A stretch of DNA of 64,000 nucleotides from Bacteroidetes bacterium RIFCSPLOWO2_12_FULL_35_15. Lineage in GTDB: Bacteria; Bacteroidota; Bacteroidia; 2-12-FULL-35-15. Below the pieces are notes generated by a model, which saw only the letters and a program-made list of their open reading frames with translations, made no database searches and was not told the origin of the DNA. Made by a program: the position numbers and the translations under genes. The stretch lies in NCBI GenBank assembly GCA_001769385.1, contig MEPB01000077.1:62001-126000 (forward strand), read 5' to 3'. Shown here piece by piece: positions 37,355 through 47,697 of the stretch (positions are counted from its first letter, which is position 1; each line of letters starts with the position of its first letter).

Positions 37355-39687
37355 AAAATTCACAATTAAAAGATCATTTAAGAATTTTGATAAAAAAAAG
37401 CTTTATCCTCATTCTGATGGTAATTGCAATAAGTCTGTTGTTTGAGAAACAATCTGTTGCTCAAAACATCGACTCCTTAAAACTTGCTCTAAAAAATTGT
37501 AAACACGATAGTATCAAAGGGCAAATCTTTAACAATTTAGGAATGAGTTATTATCTGTTTGCCCCGGATAGTGCCTATTATTTTTGGGAGAAATCGCTTC
37601 AGCTTGCCAATAAAAACTTAGTGAATGTTAAGCCTGAAGAAAAAAAAGCTTTTTTAGTTAATAAAGCTGAAGCCTTAGGAAGTTTAGGTTATTTAGATCA
37701 TGGGAACGGAAATATTGAATTGGCCACTTCCAGATATAAAGAATCTGCTGATATCTTTGTAGAACTGAACGATATGACCAATGCCGCTACTGTTTATAAT
37801 AATACAGGAATTATTTACCTGAACGATTCCAGACTCAAAGAAGCATTTGAACTATTTGACTTAGCTGAAAAATATTTCACTGAAGGGAAAGAATTTAAAG
37901 GAAAGGCCATGACCATTCAAAACAAAGCTCTTATATATAAAAACAATGGTAACATGAAAAGAGCAATTGAATTATATAACAGAAGTTTACAAATAAGGGA
38001 CTCTATAGGTGATTCTTTAGGATTAGGTCATTCTTTTTATGAACTTGGTATAATTCACAATCTTCAGGAAGATTATACCAAATCAAAAGAGTTTTTACAA
38101 AAGAGCTTACTGATTCGCAAAAATATAAAAGATATGGGAGGAGTTGGAGCTTCTCTAAATGAACTTGGAATGTTGTATAACAATGAAGATAACGATTCAA
38201 GTCTGTTTTTTTTTAGAGAAAGTATAAAGTATAGGATGATTGGCAAAAATATCTCGGGAATTGGTTTTTCTTATTCCGGTATTGGTTCATATTACCTCAA
38301 AAAAAATCAAATTGACTCTGCTATTTTTAATTTTAAAAAGGGCCTTGAATATAGAATTAAATCGAACGAAAAAACAGGAATATCTTTATCTTATTTTCTA
38401 CTTGGAAACGCATACAATACGAAAGGTGATTACAAAAAAGCAATGGAAAATGCATCTAAAGCGTATGCATTAGGAAAAGAGGGCAGATACATGGAAACCA
38501 TTTGCAAATCAGCAAATCTGTTAAGTACACTCTATAAAAAATCAGGCGATTATAAAAAATCGCTTTCTTATTTTGAAGAGTATAAATCAGCTTCAGACAG
38601 CTTACTAAATAATGACACCAAACGTAAAACAATTGAATCACAACTGAACTTTGAATTTGATAAAAAAATTACAGCTGACAGCATAAAGTCTTCAGAAAAT
38701 AAAAAAGTATTAACTGCCCAAATTGAAAAAGAAAAGACTCAAAAATATGCTCTTTATATTGGTCTATTTATGGTGTTTGTTTTTGCTGCATTTATTTTTA
38801 ATCGATTTAAAGTCATCCAAAAACAAAAGGGTATTATTGAACAACAAAAACTCATAGTAGAAGAAAAACACAAGGAAATTACCGATAGCATTAATTATGC
38901 AGAACGCATTCAACGTAGCTTTTTGGCTACAACAGCATTGTTGGATGAGAATTTAAACCACCATCTTTCAGGAAGAGAGATTATTGATAAAGCTTACTTT
39001 GTTTTTTTTCAACCCAAGGATGTTGTAAGTGGTGATTTTTACTGGGCAAGTAAATTAAGCAATGGAAATTTTGCTTTAGTAACAGCTGATAGCACAGGGC
39101 ATGGTGTCCCCGGTGCCATAATGAGTATTTTGAATATTTCCTCTTTAGAAAAATCAATAGAAGAAAAATTAGTTGAGCCGCAAGAAATATTAAATCATAC
39201 CCGTTTAAAAATTATAGAAAGATTAAAAAAAGACGGAAGTGTTGATGGCGGAAAAGACGGGATGGATTGCAGTTTAATTAGTTTTGATTTTAAAAACCAC
39301 AAACTCATTTACTCAGCAGCCAATAATCCTGTTTGGATTATTAGAGGTGCCGGTTTGAGCGGAATCGGGAACAAGGTTCAATTATTTGAATTTGCCCCGG
39401 ATAAAATGCCGGTAGGTAAGCATGATATGGATAAAATACCATTTTCCCAACATGTTATTAATTTAGAAAAAGGTGATTTAGTATATTCATTAACTGATGG
39501 TTTTCCTGATCAGTTTGGAGGGAAAAAAGGGAAAAAATTTTTATATAAACAATTAAAAGAATTAATTATTAGCATCGCACATTTGCCAATGCAGGAACAA
39601 AAAGAAACACTAAAAATTTCGTTTAATAATTGGAAGGGCAATTTAGAGCAAGTAGATGATGTATGTTTAATTGGGGTGAGAATATAA
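37351..39687 (+). CDS. TPR sensor with SpoIIE/PP2C serine phosphatase domain
   Basis: 778 residues. TM near the N-terminus (about 14-30, KSFILILMVIAISLLF), eight or so TPRs (about 55-440) outside or periplasmic, TM2 (about 468-486), short coiled coil, then a SpoIIE domain (about 510-778) with KDVVSGDFYWASKL, VTADSTGHGVPGAIMS, DGMDCSLISFD and YSLTDGFPDQFGG, including metal-binding Asp residues. It should dephosphorylate a serine on an anti-sigma antagonist-like protein. Overlapping the amino-acid permease by 4 nt suggests it responds to, or controls, nutrient uptake (inference). Confidence 0.92.
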   Translation: MKNSQLKDHLRILIKKSFILILMVIAISLLFEKQSVAQNIDSLKLALKNCKHDSIKGQIFNNLGMSYYLFAPDSAYYFWEKSLQLANKNLVNVKPEEKKAFLVNKAEALGSLGYLDHGNGNIELATSRYKESADIFVELNDMTNAATVYNNTGIIYLNDSRLKEAFELFDLAEKYFTEGKEFKGKAMTIQNKALIYKNNGNMKRAIELYNRSLQIRDSIGDSLGLGHSFYELGIIHNLQEDYTKSKEFLQKSLLIRKNIKDMGGVGASLNELGMLYNNEDNDSSLFFFRESIKYRMIGKNISGIGFSYSGIGSYYLKKNQIDSAIFNFKKGLEYRIKSNEKTGISLSYFLLGNAYNTKGDYKKAMENASKAYALGKEGRYMETICKSANLLSTLYKKSGDYKKSLSYFEEYKSASDSLLNNDTKRKTIESQLNFEFDKKITADSIKSSENKKVLTAQIEKEKTQKYALYIGLFMVFVFAAFIFNRFKVIQKQKGIIEQQKLIVEEKHKEITDSINYAERIQRSFLATTALLDENLNHHLSGREIIDKAYFVFFQPKDVVSGDFYWASKLSNGNFALVTADSTGHGVPGAIMSILNISSLEKSIEEKLVEPQEILNHTRLKIIERLKKDGSVDGGKDGMDCSLISFDFKNHKLIYSAANNPVWIIRGAGLSGIGNKVQLFEFAPDKMPVGKHDMDKIPFSQHVINLEKGDLVYSLTDGFPDQFGGKKGKKFLYKQLKELIISIAHLPMQEQKETLKISFNNWKGNLEQVDDVCLIGVRI

Positions 39688-39830
39688 TTGTTACGAATAA
39701 ACGAATATGTGTGAAATAAAATATAAATCTATAAGGATGATAATAATCAGTCCGGAGGCAGATTGCAGCTTAAATTAATATTTATTTAGTTTAGGTTTTA
39801 TTACTTGATTTTAACAATAAAAATAATTTT

Positions 39831-40583
39831 ATGATTGTATTTATAACAGGAGCAACAGCAGGTATCGGACAAGCAACAGCAGAATTGTTTGCAAAGAACG
39901 GATACGACCTAATTATTACAGGACGAAGAAAAGAACGTTTAGATGAATTTTCAAAACATTTAAAATCTACTTATAAAATTGATGTTTTGAATTTAAATTT
40001 TGATGTGCGAAATGTAAAAGAAGTTGAAAGTGCTATAAATTCAATTCCAACAGAATGGAAAAAAATAAATGTACTGTTGAACAATGCCGGATTAGCCTTA
40101 GGAATTAGTCCCATACAAGAAGGCATTATTGATGACTGGGAACGAATGATCGATACCAATGTCAAAGGTTTACTTTATATGACCCGCACTATTGCTCCCA
40201 TTATGATACAAAATGGTTTCGGACATATCATTAACATTGGCTCTATTGCAGGGAAAGAAGTGTATGCAAACGGAAATGTATATTGTGCCACCAAATTTGC
40301 TGTTGATGCGTTAAATAAAAGTATGCGTATTGATCTGTTACCACATAACATAAAAGTTACTGCAATCAATCCGGGAATGGTTGAAACAGAATTTTCAATT
40401 GTCAGATTCAAAGGGGATGTGGAGCGTGCGAAAAATGCATACAAAGGAATTCAACCATTGGTAGCTGAAGACATTGCGGAAACAATTTATTGGGTTGCTA
40501 CCCGTCCTGCACATGTAAACATTAATGATATTGTTATTGTGGCTGCTGCCCAAGCCAATGCAACAATTGCAATCAGAAAATAA
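39831..40583 (+). CDS. SDR family NADP-dependent oxidoreductase (YdfG-like)
   Basis: 250 residues. Rossmann motif TGATAGIG at 6-13, RRKER (NADP-preferring basic residues), NNAG, catalytic Ser in INIGSIAGKE, Tyr-x-x-x-Lys in YCATKFAV, and PGMVETEF. The set fits 3-hydroxy acid dehydrogenases such as YdfG, which oxidise serine and related 3-hydroxy acids. Monocistronic. Confidence 0.94.
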   Translation: MIVFITGATAGIGQATAELFAKNGYDLIITGRRKERLDEFSKHLKSTYKIDVLNLNFDVRNVKEVESAINSIPTEWKKINVLLNNAGLALGISPIQEGIIDDWERMIDTNVKGLLYMTRTIAPIMIQNGFGHIINIGSIAGKEVYANGNVYCATKFAVDALNKSMRIDLLPHNIKVTAINPGMVETEFSIVRFKGDVERAKNAYKGIQPLVAEDIAETIYWVATRPAHVNINDIVIVAAAQANATIAIRK

Positions 40584-40603
40584 TTTCATATTTTTTTTCT
40601 AAA

Positions 40604-40650
40604 AAGAAAGAAAAATCTTTTGAAAATTTTTCAGAAGATTTTTCCTTCTT
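40604..40650. terminator. Long hairpin between convergent genes
   Basis: GAAAAATCTTTTGAAAA pairs with the segment from 40627 to 40644 (16 bp with one G-U), and AAGAA (40604-40608) extends the stem with CTTCTT after a single mismatch. It separates the SDR gene (+) and the T9SS gene (-). T-rich tracts flank both sides. Confidence 0.6.
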
Positions 40651-40697
40651 AAAAACAAAAATTTTTATTATAAAATCGGAATCTCTCGTTCAAGACA

Positions 40698-41957
40698 TTA
40701 TTCTACTACAATTTTTTGAGTTTGAATTTCATTCTGATCATTTCGAAGGAGAATCAAATATTCACCAGGTGCTATTCCCGAAAAATTTAATTTGGAGGGT
40801 GATTTTTTTTGCATGATACTATTCCTGCTCATTACTTTCTTTCCTTGCATGTCATATATTTCAATTACTGTATTTCCATTCCAAGAACAGCTTACATTTA
40901 AATATTCTGATACAGGGTTAGGAGATATTGTTAGTTTAGTACTGTTTGGTTCAACAATTCCAATTGTCCCGGAATTGTAAACAAAAACTGAGTCGTGTCC
41001 GAATGCTGATCCAAAAACTTTATTATTATGAGTTGTTACCGAAACAAAATAGGTTCCGGCAGTACCCATATCCGACCAATTCGTACCTAAATCACTTGTA
41101 ACATATAAGTAATTTGGTGCATTGTTGCTTCTTACCGCAGCATATAATTTTGTTCCATCATAATGCATGGCGGTTACATAAGGTGCTCCGTAAAACAGTG
41201 AAAAATTATTATCGATTCTTGTCCAGGTGCTACCATCATCTGTTGATTTATATACACCGGTACTGCCCATGTACAAGTCGTTCCCTATCGCTAAGAGAGG
41301 AGCTGTTGTAAAGGCGGAAGATGTATTTGCGGGATAACCGGCAACAGTTTTTTGAGTCCAGGTAATGCCTCCATCCGAAGATTCAAAAAAAGTATTATAG
41401 CCTGCAGCAAATAATTTGCTTCCTTTGGCAACCATATAATGAATCAATGTTCCGGAATTTGTTCCAATTGAACCGCTGCTAACCCTTGTCCAATTATTAT
41501 CAGCTGGTGATTTGTAAAACAACCCATAACTAGGCCAACCTGCACTTGTAAATACACGGTTATTTGTATTGTCATAGAAAATTGTTTTTGCTTCATTGCT
41601 GGAGCCGGAAGATCCAATGCCCGCAGTATCTATTGTCCATGTTACGCCATTATTCAATGACCTTAAAATTCCATAGGTAGTTGTTCTGACAAAGATTTCA
41701 TTATTTGATGTAAAAACTATCTCCCTGTCACTGGAAGAAGATGATGATGCAAACCCGTTGGTTAAATCGGCCCATGTGTTTCCATCGTCTGTTGAAGAAT
41801 AAACTCCGACATTTGTGGTTACAAAAAGCTGGCTATTATGACTTTTTAAGTCCCATGCCGGATAATATTGTGAAACATGAGGCAAAGGATTCCATTGAGC
41901 CAATGACGATGAAGCAATCAATAATGCTACAGAGAAAAGTAAGAGTTGTTTTTTCAT
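40698..41957 (-). CDS. T9SS-secreted BNR/sialidase-like beta-propeller protein
   Basis: 419 residues from ATG 41957; the reading frame extends further upstream, but only MKKQLLLFSVALLIASSSLA gives a signal peptide. Repeats of the Asp-box type (SSTDDGNTWADL, ESSDGGITWTQK, KSTDDGSTWTRI, SDLGTNWSDM) build a propeller. T9SS type A tail: ISPNPVSEYLNVSCSW, IEIYDMQGKKVM, PGEYLILLRN. Not shown to be an enzyme; Asp-box repeats alone do not prove sialidase activity. Confidence 0.9.
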   Translation of the reverse strand: MKKQLLLFSVALLIASSSLAQWNPLPHVSQYYPAWDLKSHNSQLFVTTNVGVYSSTDDGNTWADLTNGFASSSSSSDREIVFTSNNEIFVRTTTYGILRSLNNGVTWTIDTAGIGSSGSSNEAKTIFYDNTNNRVFTSAGWPSYGLFYKSPADNNWTRVSSGSIGTNSGTLIHYMVAKGSKLFAAGYNTFFESSDGGITWTQKTVAGYPANTSSAFTTAPLLAIGNDLYMGSTGVYKSTDDGSTWTRIDNNFSLFYGAPYVTAMHYDGTKLYAAVRSNNAPNYLYVTSDLGTNWSDMGTAGTYFVSVTTHNNKVFGSAFGHDSVFVYNSGTIGIVEPNSTKLTISPNPVSEYLNVSCSWNGNTVIEIYDMQGKKVMSRNSIMQKKSPSKLNFSGIAPGEYLILLRNDQNEIQTQKIVVE

Positions 41958-42208
41958 AGTATAAATTGTTTGTTTATAATTTTTGCTTAATTCAAATTTA
42001 AAAATAAAAATAATAGAAAGTAATTTGTTAAAAAAACAATATGTTGTTTTTTTAATATTAGAGTCCTTTAAAAAAATATTTATGGAAACAATTATCAAAA
42101 AATTAAGTATTACTTTTCAGGAAAAAGAAAAAAAGAAAATGGAGATTCAGTAGTAGTCTTGCTCCTCGCAATCGTTTTTTCTTTTCAATATTTTTCGGAT
42201 AAAAAATT

Positions 42209-43222
42209 TTACTGGGCATAATCCCTCACTAACCGGATGGCCATAAAAGAGTATTTCTCATCATTTCCGGAACCTAAACTTTCGGTATCCCAACCTAAAC
42301 TATGTGTCCATCTTTTAGCTCCTGTGCCATAGCTGCCGTCATCATAAACTGATGAGGACCAATATCCCACAGAACTAGTTATCGGAGCAGAGGAATAGAT
42401 GGATGATGGTATCCCCTTAAACCCCGCACTATTTGTAGCTCCAGTATTTGGTGATGCCCAATGAGTCAAACCGGTTTCTTTCATTTTCCCACCGGCAACA
42501 TTGTAACCGCCAAGATATTTTCCAAGAAAATCCCATTCTTCCTGCGATGGAACATGCCATCCTGCAGGAGTAATTTTTCTGGTATCTGAAGCAGCATAAA
42601 AATTATACAAACGTCCATAAGTAGCTGCATTAGTTGGACTGTTACCTGCGTTCATATATTTTTCAGTGGTAATGGTATTAAAATCATAAGGATCTGTCCA
42701 TAAAGAAATTGAATCACCATTGGCGTAACGAACCACGTTCAGATTTTTGTCCAACCAAACCTGGTTCCCAATCACCAACGTATTATAAACATTGCCATCC
42801 GTATCCGCCACCGTAGTTGGAGGTATTGCTAATGTTGTAAATGAAACATCATTTCCATAACCTGTACCTGTCACATTGGTGCAATAAGCTCGCACATGGT
42901 AAGTAGTACCCGGAAGTAAATTATTTATGATAACATCATACGAACCACCACCACTTGCCCAGGAACCATACATTTCTTCCGAATGACTATCGCTGATAGT
43001 TGGACTTTCAGATGTGCTCCAGCAAATTCCCTGAGCAGAGCTATTATTTGTTTCTGTTGTAAAGGCACCTCCACAAAATGCACCATTATGCGAAACATAA
43101 CTAACAGACCTTGTTGTCATTTCTGCAATTGGATTTTCTTCTTCTTTTTTCTTACAACCATTTGTCAGGACAAAGAATAAACTAACAAACAGGATCTGAG
43201 AAATTAATTTTGTTGCTTTCAT
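42209..43222 (-). CDS. FISUMP-domain lipoprotein
   Basis: 337 residues. Signal peptide with lipobox LTNGC (Cys23), followed by KKKEEE. A fibronectin-like domain (about 35-132, LLPGTTYHVRAYCTN) precedes a FISUMP domain (about 140-335) with DTDGNVYNTLVIGNQVWLDK, PAGWHVPSQEEWDFLGKYLG and AIRLVRD. Domain function is unknown; these proteins are abundant on Bacteroidota and Fibrobacter cell surfaces. Flanked by two T9SS propeller proteins on the same strand. Confidence 0.9.
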   Translation of the reverse strand: MKATKLISQILFVSLFFVLTNGCKKKEEENPIAEMTTRSVSYVSHNGAFCGGAFTTETNNSSAQGICWSTSESPTISDSHSEEMYGSWASGGGSYDVIINNLLPGTTYHVRAYCTNVTGTGYGNDVSFTTLAIPPTTVADTDGNVYNTLVIGNQVWLDKNLNVVRYANGDSISLWTDPYDFNTITTEKYMNAGNSPTNAATYGRLYNFYAASDTRKITPAGWHVPSQEEWDFLGKYLGGYNVAGGKMKETGLTHWASPNTGATNSAGFKGIPSSIYSSAPITSSVGYWSSSVYDDGSYGTGAKRWTHSLGWDTESLGSGNDEKYSFMAIRLVRDYAQ

Positions 43223-43281
43223 TTTTTTAAAATTGAATTTTAAAATTATTTACTTTTTTTCGTTCCTGATAGAAGATTACA

Positions 43282-44526
43282 TTATTGCTTAATTAACTTT
43301 TGTGTATCAGATCCATTTTCATTTTCATATTTAATAAAATATATGCCTTTTGACAGATCACTAATGTCAATGACAGTTTTAGTTGTTGTGACCACTTGTT
43401 TAAGTATTTCCTGACCCTGGATATTTAAAATAGAAACAGTATTTGATTTTGCAGATAGCTCCGTTTCCAGAGTGATTTTATTAGTGGCCGGTGATGGGAA
43501 TATTTTTATTGATTCAGGTAATATATTTTCAGAAACAGAAGAAAGCAAATTAAAATTTCTTACTATTTTAGTGCCTCCGGATGCTGAGATCAAAGCATAT
43601 CCTGAAGCACCGATAAACTTTAAACCATGAGGATTACATCCTGTAGCTCCTGTATATTGAATTGTCCAGGTGCTTCCGGCATCTGTCGATTTGTAAATAT
43701 TGTCCCCTGCAGCAGCAAAAAACAAATTATTATTCACACAATAGATTTCATTAGAAACTAAAGGCACTGTACTAATTTGTGTCCAGGATGTTCCACCATC
43801 GGTAGTTTTCCAAAGTTGATTTGGAGGCCCACCGGGATAAACAACAGCGCACCCATTAGTGACGGACGAAAACGAAAGACTGCTAATGCTGCCTGAAGTA
43901 ATTCCTCCGGTGACATCAGCCCAGGTTTGACCTCCATCTGTTGTTTTCATAAAAAGACCACTTCCTCCCATGTATGCAATAGTTGAAGAAGGCATTTCAA
44001 GAGTTGTTATTGCAGCTAAACTTCCGTTAGGTCTGGTAGCAAGAGTGGTCCAGTTACCACCTCCATCAGTTGTATAAGCTACCTCTCCATCACTGGTTAC
44101 GGTAATACCATTGTTGCCATTAAAATCAATATCATTAATGTAACAGGTATAATTGAATAATTGAGGCCCCTGTGTCCAAGTTGTGCCACCATCATTCGAT
44201 TTGTCGTAAAACCCTCTATCAGTGCCCGCATACACGGTTGTTTGACTACCATAAAAATTAAAGCAGGTAAACATTGCATAGGATGGCGTTGGATCTTTGT
44301 AAGGACTCCATGTTGAAGCTGCATCTGACGTATAACGATACCCCCAACCAACCTGAATGGTGCCATAAGTACCATTGTCTGAAAAATCATAATCATTGAC
44401 TGTAACACTGTTGGTATTAAAAACCGAATCTAATACAGCCCAGGTCTGAGATTTTACTTTTAAAACGGGTATTAGAAAAAGAAGAACTAAAAATAAAGAT
44501 GATTTTAGTGTACGTTTTGTTTTCAT
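43282..44526 (-). CDS. T9SS-secreted Asp-box beta-propeller protein
   Basis: 414 residues: signal peptide, propeller repeats (KSNDGGTTWTQG, YTTDGGGNWTTL, KTTDGGQTWADV, KTTDGGTSWTQI, KSTDAGSTWTIQ) and a T9SS type A tail (IFPSPATNKITLETEL, VSILNIQGQEILK, KGIYFIKYEN). It is a paralogue-like partner of the 40698 gene. Some such proteins are related to the YCF48/Hcf136 propeller. Confidence 0.9.
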   Translation of the reverse strand: MKTKRTLKSSLFLVLLFLIPVLKVKSQTWAVLDSVFNTNSVTVNDYDFSDNGTYGTIQVGWGYRYTSDAASTWSPYKDPTPSYAMFTCFNFYGSQTTVYAGTDRGFYDKSNDGGTTWTQGPQLFNYTCYINDIDFNGNNGITVTSDGEVAYTTDGGGNWTTLATRPNGSLAAITTLEMPSSTIAYMGGSGLFMKTTDGGQTWADVTGGITSGSISSLSFSSVTNGCAVVYPGGPPNQLWKTTDGGTSWTQISTVPLVSNEIYCVNNNLFFAAAGDNIYKSTDAGSTWTIQYTGATGCNPHGLKFIGASGYALISASGGTKIVRNFNLLSSVSENILPESIKIFPSPATNKITLETELSAKSNTVSILNIQGQEILKQVVTTTKTVIDISDLSKGIYFIKYENENGSDTQKLIKQ

Positions 44527-44842
44527 GTTGTTTAGTTTTTTTGTGAATAAATAATTTTCATTATAAAATGTTACTAAAGAGGAAAATTGAAATAAAATTA
44601 CTTTTGTTAACTTTTAGATATTCAGAATTTTATTCGTCCTTCGATAATAACAAAGTCATTATTAAAAAGGTTTTATAAGCCTGAGCTTCCCGACAAAGAT
44701 AGATTTGATAAAAAAACTGTGAAATAGTGCAGATGTACTATACCACCTATAGTTATTTCAGCCAATGAATAATTGCAAAATATTTATTGTTTAAAAAAAC
44801 GATATTCATATTTTATTCAGCTATTATTTTTAATTTCACAGT
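44527..44842. other. Intergenic region between divergent genes
   Basis: AT-rich. A TAGATTTG at 44700-44707 matches the -7 consensus on the plus strand, but no -33 TTG is in place and it lies 135 nt before the kinase gene. Nothing else seen. Confidence 0.35.
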
Positions 44843-46735
44843 ATGCATAAGCGCCCATTTAAAATACAATTCATTTTTTTTCTAAATATTTTATTCTCCA
44901 CTTTTTCTTCTTTCTCACAGACGCAAAAAGATAGCCTTGAAGTAAGTACATTAATTGATTCTGCAAAATATTTAACGAATATAGATGCAAAAGCAGCAAT
45001 GAATATTGCGAATAAGCTTTTGGCAAAAACTAAAAAATTCAACGATAAAAAATATCTCGGCTTGGTTTATTCTCTGATTGGAATTATTAAAGACAATGAA
45101 GCAGATATAAATGGAGCAAAACGATATTACGATTCCAGTTATGTACAATATAAAATTGCCGGTTATCCACTAGGCATATCGATGTATTATAACAATATGG
45201 GACTCCTGTCAAACAAAGAAGGCAATTATAATAATGCCTTAATGTTCTATTTAAAAGGACTAAAAATTTCTGACAGTATTAAGAATGAAAGAATGAATTC
45301 AAGATTCTATAACAACATTGGCTTCCTGTACAATAATATGGAACAATATAATTTAGCGATTCCTTATTTTAAAAAAGCACTCGAAATACATACCAAAAAC
45401 AATAATAAAATTCAGATTGGCAGAGTTACTCAGAACCTGGCTATTTCTTACGAAATGCTCAATGATCTTGCAAACGCTGAAAAAATGTACTTAACGGCCC
45501 TTGAGAATGAAGAGGCCCTAAAAGATTCAGTTACATTGGGATATAGCTTTGATAACATCGGAGGGCTTTATAAAAAACAGGGGAAATTTGAAAAAGCATT
45601 TAATTATCATGTGAAAGCTTATAACATTATTAAAGGATTGAATGATGTTGCCGAATTAGCTACCATAGAAAATAACCTTTCTGAAATCTGTTTTGAAATT
45701 AAAAAATACGATCTGGCCCTGAAATATGCTATTGAAGCGCTTTCGATTTCTGATGCCTCAAAACTGAAAAGACAGCAAGTTAGGGCATATCATAACATTG
45801 CAACGTATTATTCACTTACGAATAATTATAAAACAGCGAATGAATATTTACAAAAAGAAAATGAATTAACAATTACCATGTTCAATGAAGACATTGCGAA
45901 GTCCGCCTCCGAAATGATGGTGAAATATCAAACAGAGAAAAAAGAAAATGAAAATAAATTATTGATTCAGCAAAATGCAATCAAATCTTTAGAAATTGAA
46001 AACAATACTCAAAAATTAAAAATCCGGAACATAACCATATTTATTTTAATTGCTATTATGGCTGTGATTGCTATCTTAATTCTATGGCAAATTAATCTCA
46101 GTAAACTAAAAAAACAAAAACGTGAATTAGAAGCACAGCAGAAAATTCAAATTGAAAGGGAGCGTATTTCTCGTGATTTGCACGATAATGTTGGCGGACA
46201 ACTATCCTATGTTTTATTTTCGCTGGAAGGAGATGAAGAAATATCAACTGAAAAAAGGAGAGAGAGAGCAACCACTTTGGCATCATCCATCAGAAGTATC
46301 ACCCGAAATTTACGTGAAACTATCTGGGCCTTAAATCAGGAAAAACTAACCTTAAAGAATTTATCCGATAAGCTCAAACTATATGCAAGAAATATGTTTG
46401 CCTATACTGATACAAAAATTAAATTTGAAGAACATATTGATGATGACAATGAATTAAATCCTGCATTTGCATTGAACTTATTCCGGATCTGTCAGGAAGT
46501 AATTAATAATGTTTTTAAACATGCCAAGGCTAGTGAATTAACTGTAACTATTGAACGAAAAGAAAAAATAAAAATTTGTATCACCGATAATGGTATTGGG
46601 TTTGACAAAAATGACTTGCCGGAAGACAATCATTTCGGACTTTCAAATCTCCACAGCAGAGCTAAAGAAATTAATGCTACAATAGATATTGAAAGCTCAA
46701 TCAATAATGGAAGTAAAATAACACTTGTAGTATAA
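44843..46735 (+). CDS. TPR sensor histidine kinase (NarX/HisKA_3 type)
   Basis: 630 residues: signal peptide (1-28), periplasmic TPRs (about 40-370), TM at about 393-413, coiled coil, HisKA_3 helix with the phospho-His in RISRDLHDNVGGQLSYVLFS, and a HATPase domain (RICQEVINNVFKHAKA, ITDNGIGFD, FGLSNLHSRA). It partners with the LuxR-type regulator 26 nt downstream. Confidence 0.93.
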   Translation: MHKRPFKIQFIFFLNILFSTFSSFSQTQKDSLEVSTLIDSAKYLTNIDAKAAMNIANKLLAKTKKFNDKKYLGLVYSLIGIIKDNEADINGAKRYYDSSYVQYKIAGYPLGISMYYNNMGLLSNKEGNYNNALMFYLKGLKISDSIKNERMNSRFYNNIGFLYNNMEQYNLAIPYFKKALEIHTKNNNKIQIGRVTQNLAISYEMLNDLANAEKMYLTALENEEALKDSVTLGYSFDNIGGLYKKQGKFEKAFNYHVKAYNIIKGLNDVAELATIENNLSEICFEIKKYDLALKYAIEALSISDASKLKRQQVRAYHNIATYYSLTNNYKTANEYLQKENELTITMFNEDIAKSASEMMVKYQTEKKENENKLLIQQNAIKSLEIENNTQKLKIRNITIFILIAIMAVIAILILWQINLSKLKKQKRELEAQQKIQIERERISRDLHDNVGGQLSYVLFSLEGDEEISTEKRRERATTLASSIRSITRNLRETIWALNQEKLTLKNLSDKLKLYARNMFAYTDTKIKFEEHIDDDNELNPAFALNLFRICQEVINNVFKHAKASELTVTIERKEKIKICITDNGIGFDKNDLPEDNHFGLSNLHSRAKEINATIDIESSINNGSKITLVV

Positions 46736-46761
46736 ATGCACTATTTCAGGATTTAAAATCA

Positions 46762-47463
46762 ATGATGACTTTTGCCATGAATAATAAAAATAAAATGACC
46801 TACTTAGCAATAGTTGATGACAAACAATCCATCCGAAACGCGTTATTGCAACGGTTCGAAAATTCTGAAAATTACAAGGTTCTTTTTTCTGCCGAAAATG
46901 GAGAAGCATTTTTAGAAAAAATGATGGAAGCGCGAAAAATAATTACTCCCGATGTAGTGCTTATGGATATTGACATGCCTGTGATGAACGGAATAGAAGC
47001 CATTTCGAGAGCAAAAGATATTTATCCTCACACAAAATTTTTAATACTTACTATTTTTGATGATGATGACAAGATATTTGAAGCGATCAAAGCGGGTGCT
47101 AATGGTTATTTATTAAAAGATGAACCCTTAGAAAAAATAAAGGATGCTATCCGGAATTTGATCGATGACCATGGAGCTCCCATGTCCCCAAGTATTGCGC
47201 GTAAAGCACTTGAATTATTAATGAATGCAAAAGTTGATTCTAAACTTATTTCCCCTGATGATGCCCGTAATCACAATTTAACAGCCAGAGAAAATGAGAT
47301 TTTGAAACTTTTAGTAGAAGGAATGGAATACAAAGAAATTGCGGAAACAACTGCTACAAGTCCGAATACAATCAGGAACCACATTACCAATATTTACAAA
47401 AAATTGCATGTTACATCTAAAGCACAAGCCATAAGAATGGCAATGAATAAAAAATGGTTCTAA
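46762..47463 (+). CDS. LuxR/NarL-family response regulator
   Basis: 233 residues from the first ATG; starts at MNNKNK (46777) or MTYLAIVDD (46795) are also possible and fit the receiver better. Receiver: IVDDKQSIRN, VVLMDIDMPVMNGIEA with the phospho-Asp, and the conserved Lys in YLLKDEPL. HTH: LTARENEILKLLVEGMEYKE, TSPNTIRNHITNIYKKL. It regulates transcription under control of the kinase before it. Confidence 0.93.
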   Translation: MMTFAMNNKNKMTYLAIVDDKQSIRNALLQRFENSENYKVLFSAENGEAFLEKMMEARKIITPDVVLMDIDMPVMNGIEAISRAKDIYPHTKFLILTIFDDDDKIFEAIKAGANGYLLKDEPLEKIKDAIRNLIDDHGAPMSPSIARKALELLMNAKVDSKLISPDDARNHNLTARENEILKLLVEGMEYKEIAETTATSPNTIRNHITNIYKKLHVTSKAQAIRMAMNKKWF

Positions 47464-47665
47464 ATCTCTAAAGACCTCGTAGATCTTATCAGCTACATCT
47501 ATTCAATATTCAATCATCAGATATTTATACAATCCTGCCTAAAAGGTGAGAAATTTGAATCCTGCGCACCTGTTTCCTTAAGAAAATAAAATTGGCTTGA
47601 TTTTTTTAACCTAATTCCATTCCATCCGCAGTATTGGATATTTAATTAACTTTATGAGCAATTAT

Positions 47666-47694
47666 TTGTGCTAAAAAACAAATGGGTATTTTTG
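47666..47694 (+). promoter_or_regulatory. Promoter directly before the 47698 start codon
   Basis: TTG at 47666-47668, an 18-nt spacer and TATTTTTG at 47687-47694 are an exact consensus match. The ATG at 47698 begins 4 nt after the box, implying a leaderless mRNA. This also argues against the upstream GTG at 47668. Confidence 0.6.
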
Positions 47695-47697
47695 CAA

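Noticed and set aside
42152-42170. Possible half copy of the TCATTGCGAGGAACC repeat (CTCCTCGCAATCG)
   Set aside because: Only about 12 bases match and no partner arm is present.
40698-44526. Sialidase function for the two Asp-box proteins
   Set aside because: Asp-box repeats build many propellers and the catalytic Arg triad and Tyr/Glu of sialidases were not recognised.
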